A stretch of 64,000 nt of DNA from CAYVQE01 sp964454005 (GTDB lineage: Bacteria > Myxococcota > B64-G9): positions 1 to 64,000 of the forward strand of contig CAYVQE010000017.1 of the NCBI GenBank assembly GCA_964454005.1, given 5' to 3'. The notes under the pieces are model-generated. The model saw nothing but the letters and a program-made list of their open reading frames with translations, was not told where the DNA came from and did no database searches. Shown here one piece after another: positions 7,553 to 16,892 of this stretch (positions are counted from its first letter, which is position 1; the number at the start of each line of letters is the position of its first letter). Made by a program: the position numbers and the translations under genes.

Positions 7553-9532
7553 TCAGGGCCCCACCACGGGCGGCTCGGCGTCGAACAGCCCGGCGAGAAA
7601 ACCCTGGTAGTGGCGCTGGGCGTCCGGGTTGTCGAACACCGCGAAGTGGCCGTCGTCCGGGTACTGAACCATGACCGCGGTGATGGGCGCGCCGTCGGGC
7701 CCGGCCGCGTTGGCCGTCACCGGCGGTGGCAGCGGCTCGTGCCCGCGCAGCGCAAAGGCAGCGATCGGCTCGACCAGCGGCTCCATGGGCGCGCAGCCAG
7801 CGGCGGCCGCCATGGCCGCGGCCTGCTCGGGCAGGGCGTAACGGTCCAGCAGGCCCTGGCTGAAGAACAGGTGCTTGGGCGCCGTGCCGGCCGGCGGGGC
7901 GGCGATCAGGCGGCGGGCGTAGTTGAGCGGATCGGCCCGCTCGGCGAAGAGCTGGAACACGGCCACCACCGGATGATCCAGATCGAACTCGTCGGCCTCG
8001 AGGCCCATGCCCAGGATGATCAGCGCCGGGATGTCGATCGGCTCGGTCTTGCCCAGGATGGCCGGGCCCAGCCCGCCGCCCGAACCGGACAGCACCGCAC
8101 CGGCGACCCCTTCGGCCAGCGCCAGGTAGATGGCCCCGTTGAGGCAGCCCTGGCTGTGGCCCATGTAGCCGACCCGCTCGGCATCGAAGGCGACGGCCGT
8201 GCCATCGGGCGCGACCGCGGCCGGCACCTGCAGCGTGTGCAGCAGGTGGCGCAGCACCAGCAGATCGACCGCTCCCTGGCGAAAGTTGTCCCGCATCGCC
8301 AGAATGTTATACGGGTTGAAGGTGATGATGTTCTCGTCGCGGCCCCAGGGGTTGCGCTCGCCGTGCAGCGGCTGGTCGATGCTGATCGAGGCGATGCCGC
8401 GCCGGGCCAGCGCGTCGGCCACGTCATCGGCCGCGTTGACGAAGCTGTGGCGGCTGCCGCCGGTGCCGTGGGCGTAGATCACCAGTGGCCAGCCGGCGGC
8501 CGGCGGCGGTCCGGCGGGTAGGGCCAGGTCGAACGCCACCGGGCTGCGGCGCTGGACCACCGGGGTGCCGTCGGCGTCGAAGACGAAGCCGCCGCCGCCG
8601 GCGAAATCCGGCGGCTCGCCGGCCTGGAATTCGGGCATGTCGAACCAGCCTTCGAGCACGACCAGATCGGCCTTCTCCATTCGCTGGGCCCAGTCGTAGA
8701 CCGCCGGCGGCGGCTCGGCGCGGACCCAGCCGGCCAGCGCGTCCATCTCGCCGTGGATGTCCTGGGTGGTGAACACGGCGAGCCCGGCCACCCGCTCGCG
8801 GCCCAGCCCACAGACCGCCTCCAACTCGTCCCAGATCGGCTGGTATGCCTCCCACCAGGGCAGCAGCGAGGCGCCCAGCGGCGGCTCGGTATACTTGGTG
8901 CGTTCGAAGGTATCCGGTGCGCCCAGCGGCTGACCGGCCGCATCGCGCACCGCGCGGGTGACCACCGCCGCGTATCGCGTCCGGGGGCGCAGCGGAAAGC
9001 CGAGTTCCGGCCGCAGCACCAGCGTATGGGCCGGGGTGAACTGGCGCTGCTCCGCCAGCAGGCGCACCGCCACCGGCATCCGCTGGCCGCGGTCGGGCCC
9101 GTCGGACAGATCGACCAGGAACACGGCGGCGTCCTCGGCCCGGCTGGCCGCCGGATCGGCCGGCAGGCTGGCCGCGTCCAGCGGTCCGTCGAAGGTGAAG
9201 TAGATGGCCTGGTTGGTGCCCCAATCGCGCGTCTCGGCTTCGACCGTCTCCAGATAGTCGGCCAGCATGGAGCTGTCGGCCGGGTTGGGAAAGCCGGCCA
9301 GGTTCGGGCCGCCGGCGCCGTTCAAACGCTGGTCACTCGGCCAGGGCACTCCGAAGAAATCGGGTTGCCGATCGCGCACCTCGAAGCGCAGGCCGGTGCC
9401 GATCAGCGCGCAGTTGAGCGCCGGCGGGCAAGCGCAATCATAGCCCTCGCAGTAGGGCTCCTCCAGTCCGGGCCCGCAGGCCGCCGCGACCAGCACCAGC
9501 GCAACCAATCCGGTCGGTGAAATGCGCCTCAA
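7553..9532 (-). CDS. Alpha/beta-hydrolase lipoprotein (lipase/esterase-like)
   Basis: 659 residues from a TTG at 9532 with AAGGAGGAAG just upstream. The signal peptide ends with the lipobox VAAAC, so the protein is exported and lipidated. Residues 60-230 resemble a bacterial Ig-like domain with FTFDGPLDAASLP. The C-terminal 300 residues are an alpha/beta hydrolase: the oxyanion region YAHGTGGSRHS, the nucleophile elbow GHSQG and a late histidine in DDGHFAVFD. Predicted role: hydrolysis of lipid or ester substrates at the cell surface. It follows the methyltransferase gene by 37 bases on the same strand. Confidence 0.8.
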   Translation of the reverse strand: MRRISPTGLVALVLVAAACGPGLEEPYCEGYDCACPPALNCALIGTGLRFEVRDRQPDFFGVPWPSDQRLNGAGGPNLAGFPNPADSSMLADYLETVEAETRDWGTNQAIYFTFDGPLDAASLPADPAASRAEDAAVFLVDLSDGPDRGQRMPVAVRLLAEQRQFTPAHTLVLRPELGFPLRPRTRYAAVVTRAVRDAAGQPLGAPDTFERTKYTEPPLGASLLPWWEAYQPIWDELEAVCGLGRERVAGLAVFTTQDIHGEMDALAGWVRAEPPPAVYDWAQRMEKADLVVLEGWFDMPEFQAGEPPDFAGGGGFVFDADGTPVVQRRSPVAFDLALPAGPPPAAGWPLVIYAHGTGGSRHSFVNAADDVADALARRGIASISIDQPLHGERNPWGRDENIITFNPYNILAMRDNFRQGAVDLLVLRHLLHTLQVPAAVAPDGTAVAFDAERVGYMGHSQGCLNGAIYLALAEGVAGAVLSGSGGGLGPAILGKTEPIDIPALIILGMGLEADEFDLDHPVVAVFQLFAERADPLNYARRLIAAPPAGTAPKHLFFSQGLLDRYALPEQAAAMAAAAGCAPMEPLVEPIAAFALRGHEPLPPPVTANAAGPDGAPITAVMVQYPDDGHFAVFDNPDAQRHYQGFLAGLFDAEPPVVGP

Positions 9533-9569
9533 TGCTTCCTCCTTCCAGCCCGCAACTCCCGCGCCAAGG

Positions 9570-11741
9570 CTAACCTCTCCAGGCCCGCGCCGGCACGTCG
9601 GCCAGCATGCGCTCGAGGTCCGGTTCGTCCAGACCCAGGTGCCAGTTTACCAGGTGATCGAGCACGTGTTCCAACCAGGCCACCGGCGAAGCCGCGTTCG
9701 CCTCGTCCGCATCGTCCGCCCGCCGGGCGGCGATGGCCCGAGCCAGCCGGCCGATCAACAGCGCCACCACGCGATCGCTGCGCTCGGGCCCGCCCCAGGC
9801 GGTGGTGATCTGGCGCACCAGGCCCAAGGGATGCAACCCGCCCGCCAGCACCGAGCGCATGGTCCGCGCCAGGTAGCCGTCCAGCCGCGCCGCGGCCAGG
9901 CCGCTGGTCAACCGCGGCAGCGGCAGCGAGCGCACCTCGTAGAGGTTGATGTTGTTGTTCGACGAGGTCAGCCGGAAACGCCACTCCAGCGGGGTCGAGT
10001 TGAGCAAACCCAACAGATAGCCCCGGGCCGCCGCCGGCTCCAATCCGCTGCCGGCCAGATCGTCGTAGGGCACCCAGTAGTTGACCGAGTTGCCCAGCAC
10101 CACTCCGGGCGGCACCTCGGCCGCCACCAACCGGCGGCCGGCTTCCAGGTTGACGATACCGGTCTGTACGATCCGCGGCTGTTCGCGCTCCCGGCGCCAG
10201 GGCCCGTCGGCCCGGCGCTCGACGAAGCGTTCCAGATCGGCCCAGCGCTCGTCGGCCGGCTCGGTCTGCAGCCGCACCCGGTACGGGCTGACATGGGCGC
10301 CGCGCACCAGCAGCGCCGAATCCGGCTGCGAGCGGATGCAATCGCGGAACTGCGTCTGATCCAGCTCGCCGACCCGCCCCAGCGCCAGCTCGCCCAACAC
10401 CGAGCCGTTGCGCTCGCGCATGCGTCCGGCCAGCGCCAGGGCCGCCGCGGGCACCACCGGCAAGGCCAGAGTCTCGCCATCCAGCAGCTCCACCTGGGCC
10501 AGCGACACCCGGTGGCTGGGCCGCCGGCCGGTGCCATCGACCATGGTCAGCCTGCGATCGGTACGCGTCCGCTGCTCCACCGCCGCCAGCAACACCGACT
10601 GGCCCACCTGCTCGAACACGCGAGCGCTCTCGGGGAAGGTCTCCACCCGCTCGAGCCAACCGTTTTCGAGCAGATGCCGGCGCAGCCCGGCGGCGGAGCG
10701 ATCCATTAAAAACCCGTAAGGCAACACGATGGCCAGCCGGCCGCCGGGGGCCAGCAGCTCGAGCGCCCGCTCCAGGAACACCCGATACAAATTCAGCGTA
10801 CCGGACAACGCCAGTCGATAGCCGGCCCGGCGCAGCCGTTCGGTGTAGGCGCGCAGACCGGGCCGCCGGGCGAAGCCGGTCAGCACGTCGAACGGCGGGT
10901 TGGCCACCAGCACGTCGAAACCGGCGGCTTCATCGCCGCAGGCATCGGGAAAATCCCGCTCCCAGCGAATGGCGCCTGCGCCGGCCGCGCCCCGCCGGGG
11001 ACCGATCACCGCATCGCCGCAGACCAACGCGCGCTCGAGCCCGGTCACCGGCCCGGCGGTCGGATCGCAGCGCTGCCACAGCGCGGTGCGGGCCAGGGCG
11101 ACGCACAGCGGGTCGCGGTCCACCCCGTACAGGCCCCCGGCCACCAGCTGCCGTGCTCGCGCGGTGCGCTGCTCGGCCGCCAGCCCGGCGCCGTCGAGCA
11201 CCCGTTCGAGACAGGCGGTCAACAGTCGACCATCGCCGCAGGCCGGGTCCAGGATGCGCGCGGGCGGTGCGGCCAGAGCCTCGTCCGGCAGGGCCAGGGC
11301 CACCAACCGCGCCACCATCCAATCCGGCGTGAAGAACTGGCCCCGCCGGCGCCGGGTGCGCGGGCGCAGCCTGACCCGCAGCTTTCGGGCCCGGCCCCGG
11401 CGTTCGAGGTCGAAGCCGCGCAAGCGCTCCAGCAGCCAGCCCGGCTCGGGTGCCGGCTCGGGCAGCTCCACCAGCCCCAGCGCCAACTCGGCCGGCACCC
11501 CGGGCTCGTCCAGTTCGGGCGCCAACAAGGGACAACCGAGCGCCTGCAACGCATCCCGGCGCCGGTCCAACTCCACCGGGGCGGCCACAGGGGTGCGCGC
11601 CAGCACCGCCCGGCGCACCGCCGCCAGCACCAACGCCCGGGCCATCGCCGCCGGTGCCAGGTCCGAAACGGCGGCATCCAGGGCGGTGGCGGCGGCCGCG
11701 AACATGCTGCGCAGCGGATCCTTGGCGGCTGAGCGGGCCAC
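9570..11741 (-). CDS. Orphan N6-adenine DNA methyltransferase, Eco57I/type IIG-like
   Basis: 723 residues starting at a GTG (11741) with GAGGAAGG upstream. The methyltransferase core has GQFFTPDWM (135-143), the AdoMet motif DPACGDG (165-171) and the catalytic NPPFD (281-285), an adenine-N6 signature. The last 300 residues, with VLGNSVNYW, LLGLLNSTPLEWRFR and NNNINLYEVRSLPLP, look like a TaqI-type target-recognition domain. The N-terminal 110 residues show no PD-(D/E)xK or other nuclease motif, and no restriction gene lies nearby. It is 10 bases after the CNNM gene, so it is probably cotranscribed. Roles could be epigenetic or a defence remnant. Confidence 0.82.
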   Translation of the reverse strand: MARSAAKDPLRSMFAAAATALDAAVSDLAPAAMARALVLAAVRRAVLARTPVAAPVELDRRRDALQALGCPLLAPELDEPGVPAELALGLVELPEPAPEPGWLLERLRGFDLERRGRARKLRVRLRPRTRRRRGQFFTPDWMVARLVALALPDEALAAPPARILDPACGDGRLLTACLERVLDGAGLAAEQRTARARQLVAGGLYGVDRDPLCVALARTALWQRCDPTAGPVTGLERALVCGDAVIGPRRGAAGAGAIRWERDFPDACGDEAAGFDVLVANPPFDVLTGFARRPGLRAYTERLRRAGYRLALSGTLNLYRVFLERALELLAPGGRLAIVLPYGFLMDRSAAGLRRHLLENGWLERVETFPESARVFEQVGQSVLLAAVEQRTRTDRRLTMVDGTGRRPSHRVSLAQVELLDGETLALPVVPAAALALAGRMRERNGSVLGELALGRVGELDQTQFRDCIRSQPDSALLVRGAHVSPYRVRLQTEPADERWADLERFVERRADGPWRREREQPRIVQTGIVNLEAGRRLVAAEVPPGVVLGNSVNYWVPYDDLAGSGLEPAAARGYLLGLLNSTPLEWRFRLTSSNNNINLYEVRSLPLPRLTSGLAAARLDGYLARTMRSVLAGGLHPLGLVRQITTAWGGPERSDRVVALLIGRLARAIAARRADDADEANAASPVAWLEHVLDHLVNWHLGLDEPDLERMLADVPARAWRG

Positions 11742-11751
11742 GCGACCTTCC

Positions 11752-13011
11752 TCAATCCGTGGGGCGGTCGCCGGCCGGCTCGGGTCGGTCGGGTTGGCCC
11801 TTGATCCATATTTCGAACCGTGTGGGGCCGCGCTGGACGACCCGGGCGGCGCCGGCCTTGACCCGCCGCACCTTGCCGCCGCCGGTGGGCGCGCGCCGCT
11901 CGAACCAGCGGGTCAGGGTGATGTGCTGATCGCGTTGGCCCAGATCGACATTGATGACCTTGCACAGATCGTCGACCTCGACGTCGCCGCGCACCGAGAA
12001 GCGATCCGGGCTGAACTCGCGGATCAGCTCGCCCTCGTCATCATCGTACTCATCCTGGATCTCGCCGACGATCTCCTCGAGCACGTCCTCCATGGTCACC
12101 ACGCCCACGGCGCGGCCGGTCTCGTCCTCGACCACCGCCATGTGGGAACGCTGGATCTGCATGTCCCGCAGCAGCTCGTCGGCCTCCAGGGTCGTCGACA
12201 CCCGCATCAGCGGGCGCACGTATTGGCGCCAGTTCTCGGCCATGCCCTCGGCGTGGATCAGAAAATCCTTGACGAGCAGCATCCCGATCATCTCGGACCG
12301 CTCGCCGCGGTAGACCGGGTAGCGGGTATTGCCCGAGCCGACGAACTCGGCGGTGACCTCTTCGAACGAGGCGGTGTCGGGGATGGCGTCGACCTCGGCC
12401 AGCGGGATCATGATGCGCGCCACCGGCTTGTCCTTCAACGACAGCACCTCGGCGGTCATGCGCGTCTCCGAGGGCTCCAACTCGCCGTCGCTGGCGCCGA
12501 GCCTGATCGCGGTCAGCAGCTCCTGGCGCGACAGGCGCCGCTCGTCCTTGAGCCGGCCACGGAAGAACGGCCACAGCAGCAGATCGGTCACCGCACCGCT
12601 CAGCCAGACCAGCGGCCGGAACAGGTAGCCGAACAGCTGCACCGGCAGCGCCACCGCGCTGGCGAAGCGTTCCGGCCGGGCCGCGGCCAGGCTCTTGGGG
12701 CTGAGCTCGGCGAACACCAACAGCACCAGGGTGATCACCAGGGTGGCGTAGAAGGGCCCGATCAGGGTCGTGGTCAGGGCGGCAGCCATGACGTTGACCA
12801 GGTTGTTGCCCACCAGGATCACGGCCAGCAGCTCCGAGGGCTCGCGGATCATACGCAGGGCCCGCTGGGCACCCGGGTTGCCCTTGGCCGACAGGTGATT
12901 GAGCTTGACCCGGCTGGCGCCGATCAGCGCGGTCTCGGAGCCCGAAAAAAAAGCCGACAGGGCGATCAAACCGATCAAGGTCACGACGGACAGAACCAGG
13001 GGAACAGTCAT
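11752..13011 (-). CDS. CNNM/CorC-family membrane protein (magnesium efflux/HlyC-type)
   Basis: 419 residues. Residues 1-190 form the DUF21 membrane domain (FFSGSETALIGASRVKL, LVGNNLVNVMAAALTTT, VFAELSPKSLAAARPE). A pair of CBS domains spans about 205-325 (MIPLAEVDAIPDT, VEDETGRAVGVVTMEDVLEEIVGEIQDE), followed by the C-terminal CorC/HlyC transporter-associated domain. Family members export Mg2+ or Co2+ with ATP-Mg sensed by the CBS pair; the hemolysin name is historical. First gene of an operon with the methyltransferase and lipase-like genes. A TATACT -10 box lies about 30 bases before the ATG. Confidence 0.9.
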   Translation of the reverse strand: MTVPLVLSVVTLIGLIALSAFFSGSETALIGASRVKLNHLSAKGNPGAQRALRMIREPSELLAVILVGNNLVNVMAAALTTTLIGPFYATLVITLVLLVFAELSPKSLAAARPERFASAVALPVQLFGYLFRPLVWLSGAVTDLLLWPFFRGRLKDERRLSRQELLTAIRLGASDGELEPSETRMTAEVLSLKDKPVARIMIPLAEVDAIPDTASFEEVTAEFVGSGNTRYPVYRGERSEMIGMLLVKDFLIHAEGMAENWRQYVRPLMRVSTTLEADELLRDMQIQRSHMAVVEDETGRAVGVVTMEDVLEEIVGEIQDEYDDDEGELIREFSPDRFSVRGDVEVDDLCKVINVDLGQRDQHITLTRWFERRAPTGGGKVRRVKAGAARVVQRGPTRFEIWIKGQPDRPEPAGDRPTD

Positions 13012-13042
13012 GCGACCGCATTACCTCCATTGTGGAATGATG

Positions 13043-13048
13043 AGTATA
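13043..13048 (-). promoter_or_regulatory. -10 box upstream of the CNNM gene
   Basis: On the minus strand GTGGTATACTC contains TATACT preceded by TGG, an extended -10 form seen before several other genes in this window. No convincing -35 box is visible 16-19 bases upstream. The divergent PocR-domain gene starts at 13109, so the 97 bases between must serve both. Confidence 0.45.
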
Positions 13049-13108
13049 CCACGGCCGGCCGGGTTTGCTCTGGTGGGCCGGTACCCATCGGCGCTATCAT
13101 GGTGCGCC

Positions 13109-14629
13109 ATGGAGTCCCCCAGCGAGATCCTGGCCCTGCATTCGGTGGCCATGCTCCGCGACCTGGCCCGCAAGTGGTGGCAGCTCGAGGTCGGTCTGGC
13201 CGACCGGACGGGCCGGGTGTCCGAGGCCGCCTGGGGGCCGGTGCCGCCGGACGGCAACGACTTCTGCCGGGCGGTGCGCGGCTGCGACACCGGCCGGCGG
13301 CGGTGCCAGCGGTCGGTCAAGGAAGCCCTGCACCGGCTGGCCCAGCCGCGCGAGCGCTCGCCGGTGCTGCACACCTGCCACCTGGGGCTGACCGTCTGCG
13401 CCGGGGCGGTGTTCCATCAGGGCCGCATCGCCGGGCTGCTGTTCGCCTGCGGCTTCTCCAGCCGTGAGCCGGGGCGCAGCCGCATCGCCCGCCTGCGCGG
13501 GGCGGTGACCGAGCTGCGCGGCCGGCGCTTCGCCGTCGAGGGCCAACGCATCCCGGTGCTCGGTCGCGACGACGTCGAGCGGCTGCGCGACTTGTTGGCC
13601 TACGCCGCCGAGGAGGTGACCGCCAGCGCCGCTGTCCGCCGCAGCAGCGACGGAGCACCGGCGCCGGACGCGGCCTTCACCGAAATCATCACCCGCTCGC
13701 CGTCGATGGCCCGGGCGGTCGACCGTCTGCGCCGCGCCATCGGAACCAGCGGGCCGGTGCTGCTGGAGGGGGAGCCGGGAACCGGCAAACGCACCCTGGC
13801 CCGGGCGCTGCACCGGGCCGGCCCCCACGGCCACGAGCCCTTCGCGGTCTTCGCGCCCTGCGCCGACCCGCTGACGGCCGAGCAGCGGCTGTTCGGAGTC
13901 ATGCGCGGCGGTTCGTTGGGCCGCGCCGGCCTGCTGGAGGCGACCGGCCGGGGGACGGTCTACCTGAGCGCCGGCTCGTGGCTGGCGCAGCCGGTTCAGG
14001 TCAAGCTGCTGCGGGTCTTGCGCGAGGGCAGCCTGGTGCCGCTGGGCGGCGAGCGGCCGCGACCGGTCGCCGCCCGGCTGGTGCTGGCCCTCGAAGGCCC
14101 GCTCGACGGCGAGCTGGCCGCCGGGCGGCTGCGCGGCGACCTGGCCGACCGGCTGGCCGATCAGCCGGTGGCGGTGCCTCCGCTGCGCGACCGGCGAGAG
14201 GATCTGGAGCCCTTGATCGAGCTGCTGCTGCGACGGCTGGCTGCCCCAGCGGACGCGGCGCTGCAGCTGCCGGCGGCAACCCGCGACCTGTTGCTGCGCT
14301 ACCACTGGCCGGGCAATGCCGCCGAGCTGGAGCAAGAGCTGCGCCAGCTGCTGACCCACGCCGCCGGCGACGGCGGCCCGGCACCGGAGGCGGTCTCGGT
14401 GCGCATCCGCCAGGCGGCCGGCTACGGCTCGCAGGCGCTGACCAAGGCCTTGCGCGGCAAACGGCGGCTCAAGGAGGCGGTGGCCATCCTGGAACGCGAG
14501 CTGATCCAGGAGGGCCTGATCCGCACCCGCTGGAACAAGTCGCAGCTGGCGCGCGAACTGGGTATCAGCCGCTCGAACCTTCTGGCCAAGCTGGCGCGCT
14601 ACGGTCTCGAGGACAGCGGCGAGCGGTGA
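13109..14629 (+). CDS. PocR-domain AAA+ protein with Fis-type HTH, degenerate sigma-54 activator
   Basis: 506 residues from the ATG at 13109. Residues 8-165 match the PocR sensory domain: DFCRAVRGCDTGRRRC with Cys53, Cys59 and Cys66, and a second pair at Cys90 and Cys97, which may hold a metal or haem-like ligand. An AAA+ domain follows with Walker A GEPGTGKR (221-228). The GAFTGA loop is replaced by GGSLGR (267-272) and the Walker B acidic pair by YLSAG (285-289). The C terminus is a Fis-like helix-turn-helix (KSQLARELGISRSNLLAKL). Without GAFTGA it probably does not activate sigma-54 polymerase; it may be a ligand-sensing DNA-binding regulator. Confidence 0.8.
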   Translation: MESPSEILALHSVAMLRDLARKWWQLEVGLADRTGRVSEAAWGPVPPDGNDFCRAVRGCDTGRRRCQRSVKEALHRLAQPRERSPVLHTCHLGLTVCAGAVFHQGRIAGLLFACGFSSREPGRSRIARLRGAVTELRGRRFAVEGQRIPVLGRDDVERLRDLLAYAAEEVTASAAVRRSSDGAPAPDAAFTEIITRSPSMARAVDRLRRAIGTSGPVLLEGEPGTGKRTLARALHRAGPHGHEPFAVFAPCADPLTAEQRLFGVMRGGSLGRAGLLEATGRGTVYLSAGSWLAQPVQVKLLRVLREGSLVPLGGERPRPVAARLVLALEGPLDGELAAGRLRGDLADRLADQPVAVPPLRDRREDLEPLIELLLRRLAAPADAALQLPAATRDLLLRYHWPGNAAELEQELRQLLTHAAGDGGPAPEAVSVRIRQAAGYGSQALTKALRGKRRLKEAVAILERELIQEGLIRTRWNKSQLARELGISRSNLLAKLARYGLEDSGER

Positions 14630-14748
14630 CAAGGTGGGGAGTCAGGCCACGGCTAGCGACTCTCGAGTCGGCTCGATCTGAACAAACGAGTCAATTTTAC
14701 ATGCCTCCGTGCTCGGAATAGAGCCTCTTGTGCCGCGTTTTTTGCGCG

Positions 14749-15321
14749 CTAGCGCTTCTTGCAGGTCTCGATGATCTGCTCTTTCAGATCGTCGCAGCAG
14801 GTGTCGGAGCCGAAGTAGATGTCCCACAGCACGCGGTGGAACTCCACGCCCTCGAGCGGCGGGCCCATGCGCTTGCCGTTCTGCTTCAGAATGGTGCCCG
14901 TGCCCGGCAGGTAGATGAACTCCAGCCTGGTGCCCTCGGTGCACTCGTCCTTGAAGTAGCCCTCGAAGAGCCGGCGCTGCCGCTTGAGTTCGGCCGAGGC
15001 GTTGGCGGGCATGTGCTCTCCGAACGACTCGCCGATGGTCGAGGACATCTTTTCGGCCGAGACGTCTCGCTTCATGTCGAGCCGCATGTACTTGGGCTCG
15101 TCCTTGGACACGATCTGGCTCGGCTGGCAGGACCCGCTGACCGAATAGGCACCCATGGTGTAGACGTCGACCCACCACTTCTCGCGCAACCCGGCACCGA
15201 TGAGCTTGAAGCTCTTGCCCTCCACCTTGACCGTGTCCGCATAGTGGCTGCCTTCGACGGTGACCGCCGGGGCCGCCAGCGGGACCAGGCACAGTCCGAT
15301 CGCGATGGCCAAACAGCGCAT
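14749..15321 (-). CDS. Secreted chalcone-isomerase-like domain protein
   Basis: 190 residues with a signal peptide (about 1-19, cleaved after APA) and a ribosome-binding site CAGGAGGGG upstream. The mature part starts with VTVEGSHYADTVKVEGKSFKLIGAGLREKW and continues with VDVYTMGAYS, matching the chalcone-isomerase-like fold found in bacterial periplasmic proteins. Bacterial members lack proven isomerase activity, so a fatty-acid or lipid-binding role is more likely. Four cysteines occur in the C-terminal third, including SDTCCDD. It is the last gene of a minus-strand group after the glycosyltransferase and FHA genes, with a 67-base gap. Confidence 0.8.
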   Translation of the reverse strand: MRCLAIAIGLCLVPLAAPAVTVEGSHYADTVKVEGKSFKLIGAGLREKWWVDVYTMGAYSVSGSCQPSQIVSKDEPKYMRLDMKRDVSAEKMSSTIGESFGEHMPANASAELKRQRRLFEGYFKDECTEGTRLEFIYLPGTGTILKQNGKRMGPPLEGVEFHRVLWDIYFGSDTCCDDLKEQIIETCKKR

Positions 15322-15388
15322 GCATTCCCCTCCTGTCTATCATGGTCGAGACGCCGCCGGGGCCGTCCGGCACCGCGGCGGCGATGGC

Positions 15389-15826
15389 TCATTCCTTCTT
15401 GCGCAACGCGGTCTTGACGCGGCTGAACAAACCGCCTCCGCTCTCGGTCACCGGCCGGGTGGCGTCGGCCGCCCGGCGCATGGTGACGTTGGTGGTGCGC
15501 TTGCCGCCGTTCTCGCTGACCTGCAGCGGCAAGAAACGCAACCGCACGTCGCCGAACTCGATCCGGTCTCCCGGCTCGAGCTGCGCCTCGCCGAGGCGCT
15601 GGCCGTTGACGAAGGTGCCGTTGGTGCTGCCCAGGTCGACCAGCGTCCAGCCCTCGCCGTTGCGGTCCAGCCGGGCGTGGACCCGCGACACGCTGTCGTC
15701 GGGCAGCGCGATGTCGCACTCCTCGCTGCGGCCGATCTCCTTGATCAGCCCCGTCAGCGCATACCCTGTCTGCCGCTCGTCGTCGTACAGTTGGAACATG
15801 TGGGCACCGGCACCGATCATAGGCAC
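15389..15826 (-). CDS. FHA-domain protein
   Basis: 145 residues if started at the GTG at 15826; an ATG at 15799 (MFQLYDD) is also plausible and neither has a clear ribosome-binding site. Residues 25-100 are an FHA domain with the phosphothreonine-binding residues in KEIGRSEECDIALPDDSVSRVHARL and DLGSTNGTFVNGQRL. The tail is basic (SRVKTALRKKE). FHA proteins bind phosphothreonine peptides made by Ser/Thr kinases, and one such kinase is at 28.8 kb. It lies 15 bases after the glycosyltransferase stop. Confidence 0.88.
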   Translation of the reverse strand: MPMIGAGAHMFQLYDDERQTGYALTGLIKEIGRSEECDIALPDDSVSRVHARLDRNGEGWTLVDLGSTNGTFVNGQRLGEAQLEPGDRIEFGDVRLRFLPLQVSENGGKRTTNVTMRRAADATRPVTESGGGLFSRVKTALRKKE

Positions 15827-15841
15827 GGCCGGCTGCGGGGA

Positions 15842-16810
15842 TCAAGCGCCGCTCAGCTCCGGGCGCAGGCGGCGGCAGGCGGCCAGCACCGGCCCGACCC
15901 CCAAGCCGTCCAGCCGGCCGTCGCTCGCCGCCACCACCGCCACCCGCTCGCCCAGCGGCTGCCAGCGCTGCGGCGCGGTGGGCCCGAACAGCGCCACCGT
16001 GGCCACGCCCAGCAGGCCGGCCAGGTGGCTGGGCCCGGCATCGTTGCCGACCAGCAGGTCGGCGGCTGCGAGCAACGCGGCCAGCTCGGCCGGCGCCGCG
16101 TCGGCCAGCACCGGCAGCTCGACCCCGGCGGCCAGCACCCCGGCCACCGCCGCGCCATCGGCCGGGCCCTGTACCAGACCCACGTCCCAACCGAGGCTGC
16201 GTATTGCGCCGGCCAGCTCGGCATAGCGGGCCGGCGGCCAGTTCTTGCGCTCCGAACCGCTGCCCGGCGCCAGCAGGGCCAGCGGCCGGCCGGCGCCCAG
16301 GCCGGCCGCGCACAGGCGTTCGGCGGCCGCCGCCGCGACGGCCGCGGCCGGCCGGGGCAGCGGCGGGGCCTGCAGGGGCCCCGGCTCGGCAAGCTCGGCC
16401 TGCTGCAAGGCCTCCATGACGTAGGCGGCGGCGTGCTGCGGCGGCTGCTCGGGCGGAAAGGGCAAGAACACGTGCACCTCGCGCACTCCGCAGGCGGCCA
16501 GGTTCTCCCCCAACGCGCAGTCGCCGCGGGCCGAAAAGGCCACCACCGCGTCGTAGACCGCAAAGCGATCGCGGCCGGCGGCGTCGGGCTCCACACCGAA
16601 TTCCAGCAGGCGGTGCAGCCCGGTGCCTTCGGCCGACAGCGCCCGGTCGGCCCCGCCGGGCCCGACCAGCAAGGCCAGCCGCTCGGCCCGGCCCATCAGC
16701 TCGATGTGCGCATGCGGGCAGCGGCGGCGCACGGCCGCCACCGCCGGCCACAGCAACAGGCCGTCGCCCAACCCGCCGTCGCGGATGATCAACAATCGCT
16801 GCGATTCCAT
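15842..16810 (-). CDS. Glycosyltransferase family 9 (heptosyltransferase-like)
   Basis: 322 residues from the ATG at 16810 (MESQRLLIIRDGG); in-frame starts up to 16846 exist. The N terminus LLIIRDGGLGDGLLLWPAV matches the family-9 opening, and the C-terminal domain has LLAPGSGSERKNWP and LVGNDAGPSHLAGLLGVATVALFGPT, the ADP-sugar binding region. Family 9 enzymes add heptose or related sugars to lipopolysaccharide core. It starts a minus-strand group with the FHA and chalcone-isomerase-like genes. The substrate cannot be told from sequence. Confidence 0.88.
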   Translation of the reverse strand: MESQRLLIIRDGGLGDGLLLWPAVAAVRRRCPHAHIELMGRAERLALLVGPGGADRALSAEGTGLHRLLEFGVEPDAAGRDRFAVYDAVVAFSARGDCALGENLAACGVREVHVFLPFPPEQPPQHAAAYVMEALQQAELAEPGPLQAPPLPRPAAAVAAAAAERLCAAGLGAGRPLALLAPGSGSERKNWPPARYAELAGAIRSLGWDVGLVQGPADGAAVAGVLAAGVELPVLADAAPAELAALLAAADLLVGNDAGPSHLAGLLGVATVALFGPTAPQRWQPLGERVAVVAASDGRLDGLGVGPVLAACRRLRPELSGA

Positions 16811-16892
16811 GCCGGCCATCATCCCTGGCCGCAACGGCGGAGTCAATGCCGGGCCGACCGGCTAGATGCGGAATTGCTGGGAAAACACTAAG

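Noticed and set aside
9529..10659. Second minus-strand frame overlapping the methyltransferase gene
   Set aside because: It lies in another frame of the same region; the methyltransferase frame carries all catalytic motifs.
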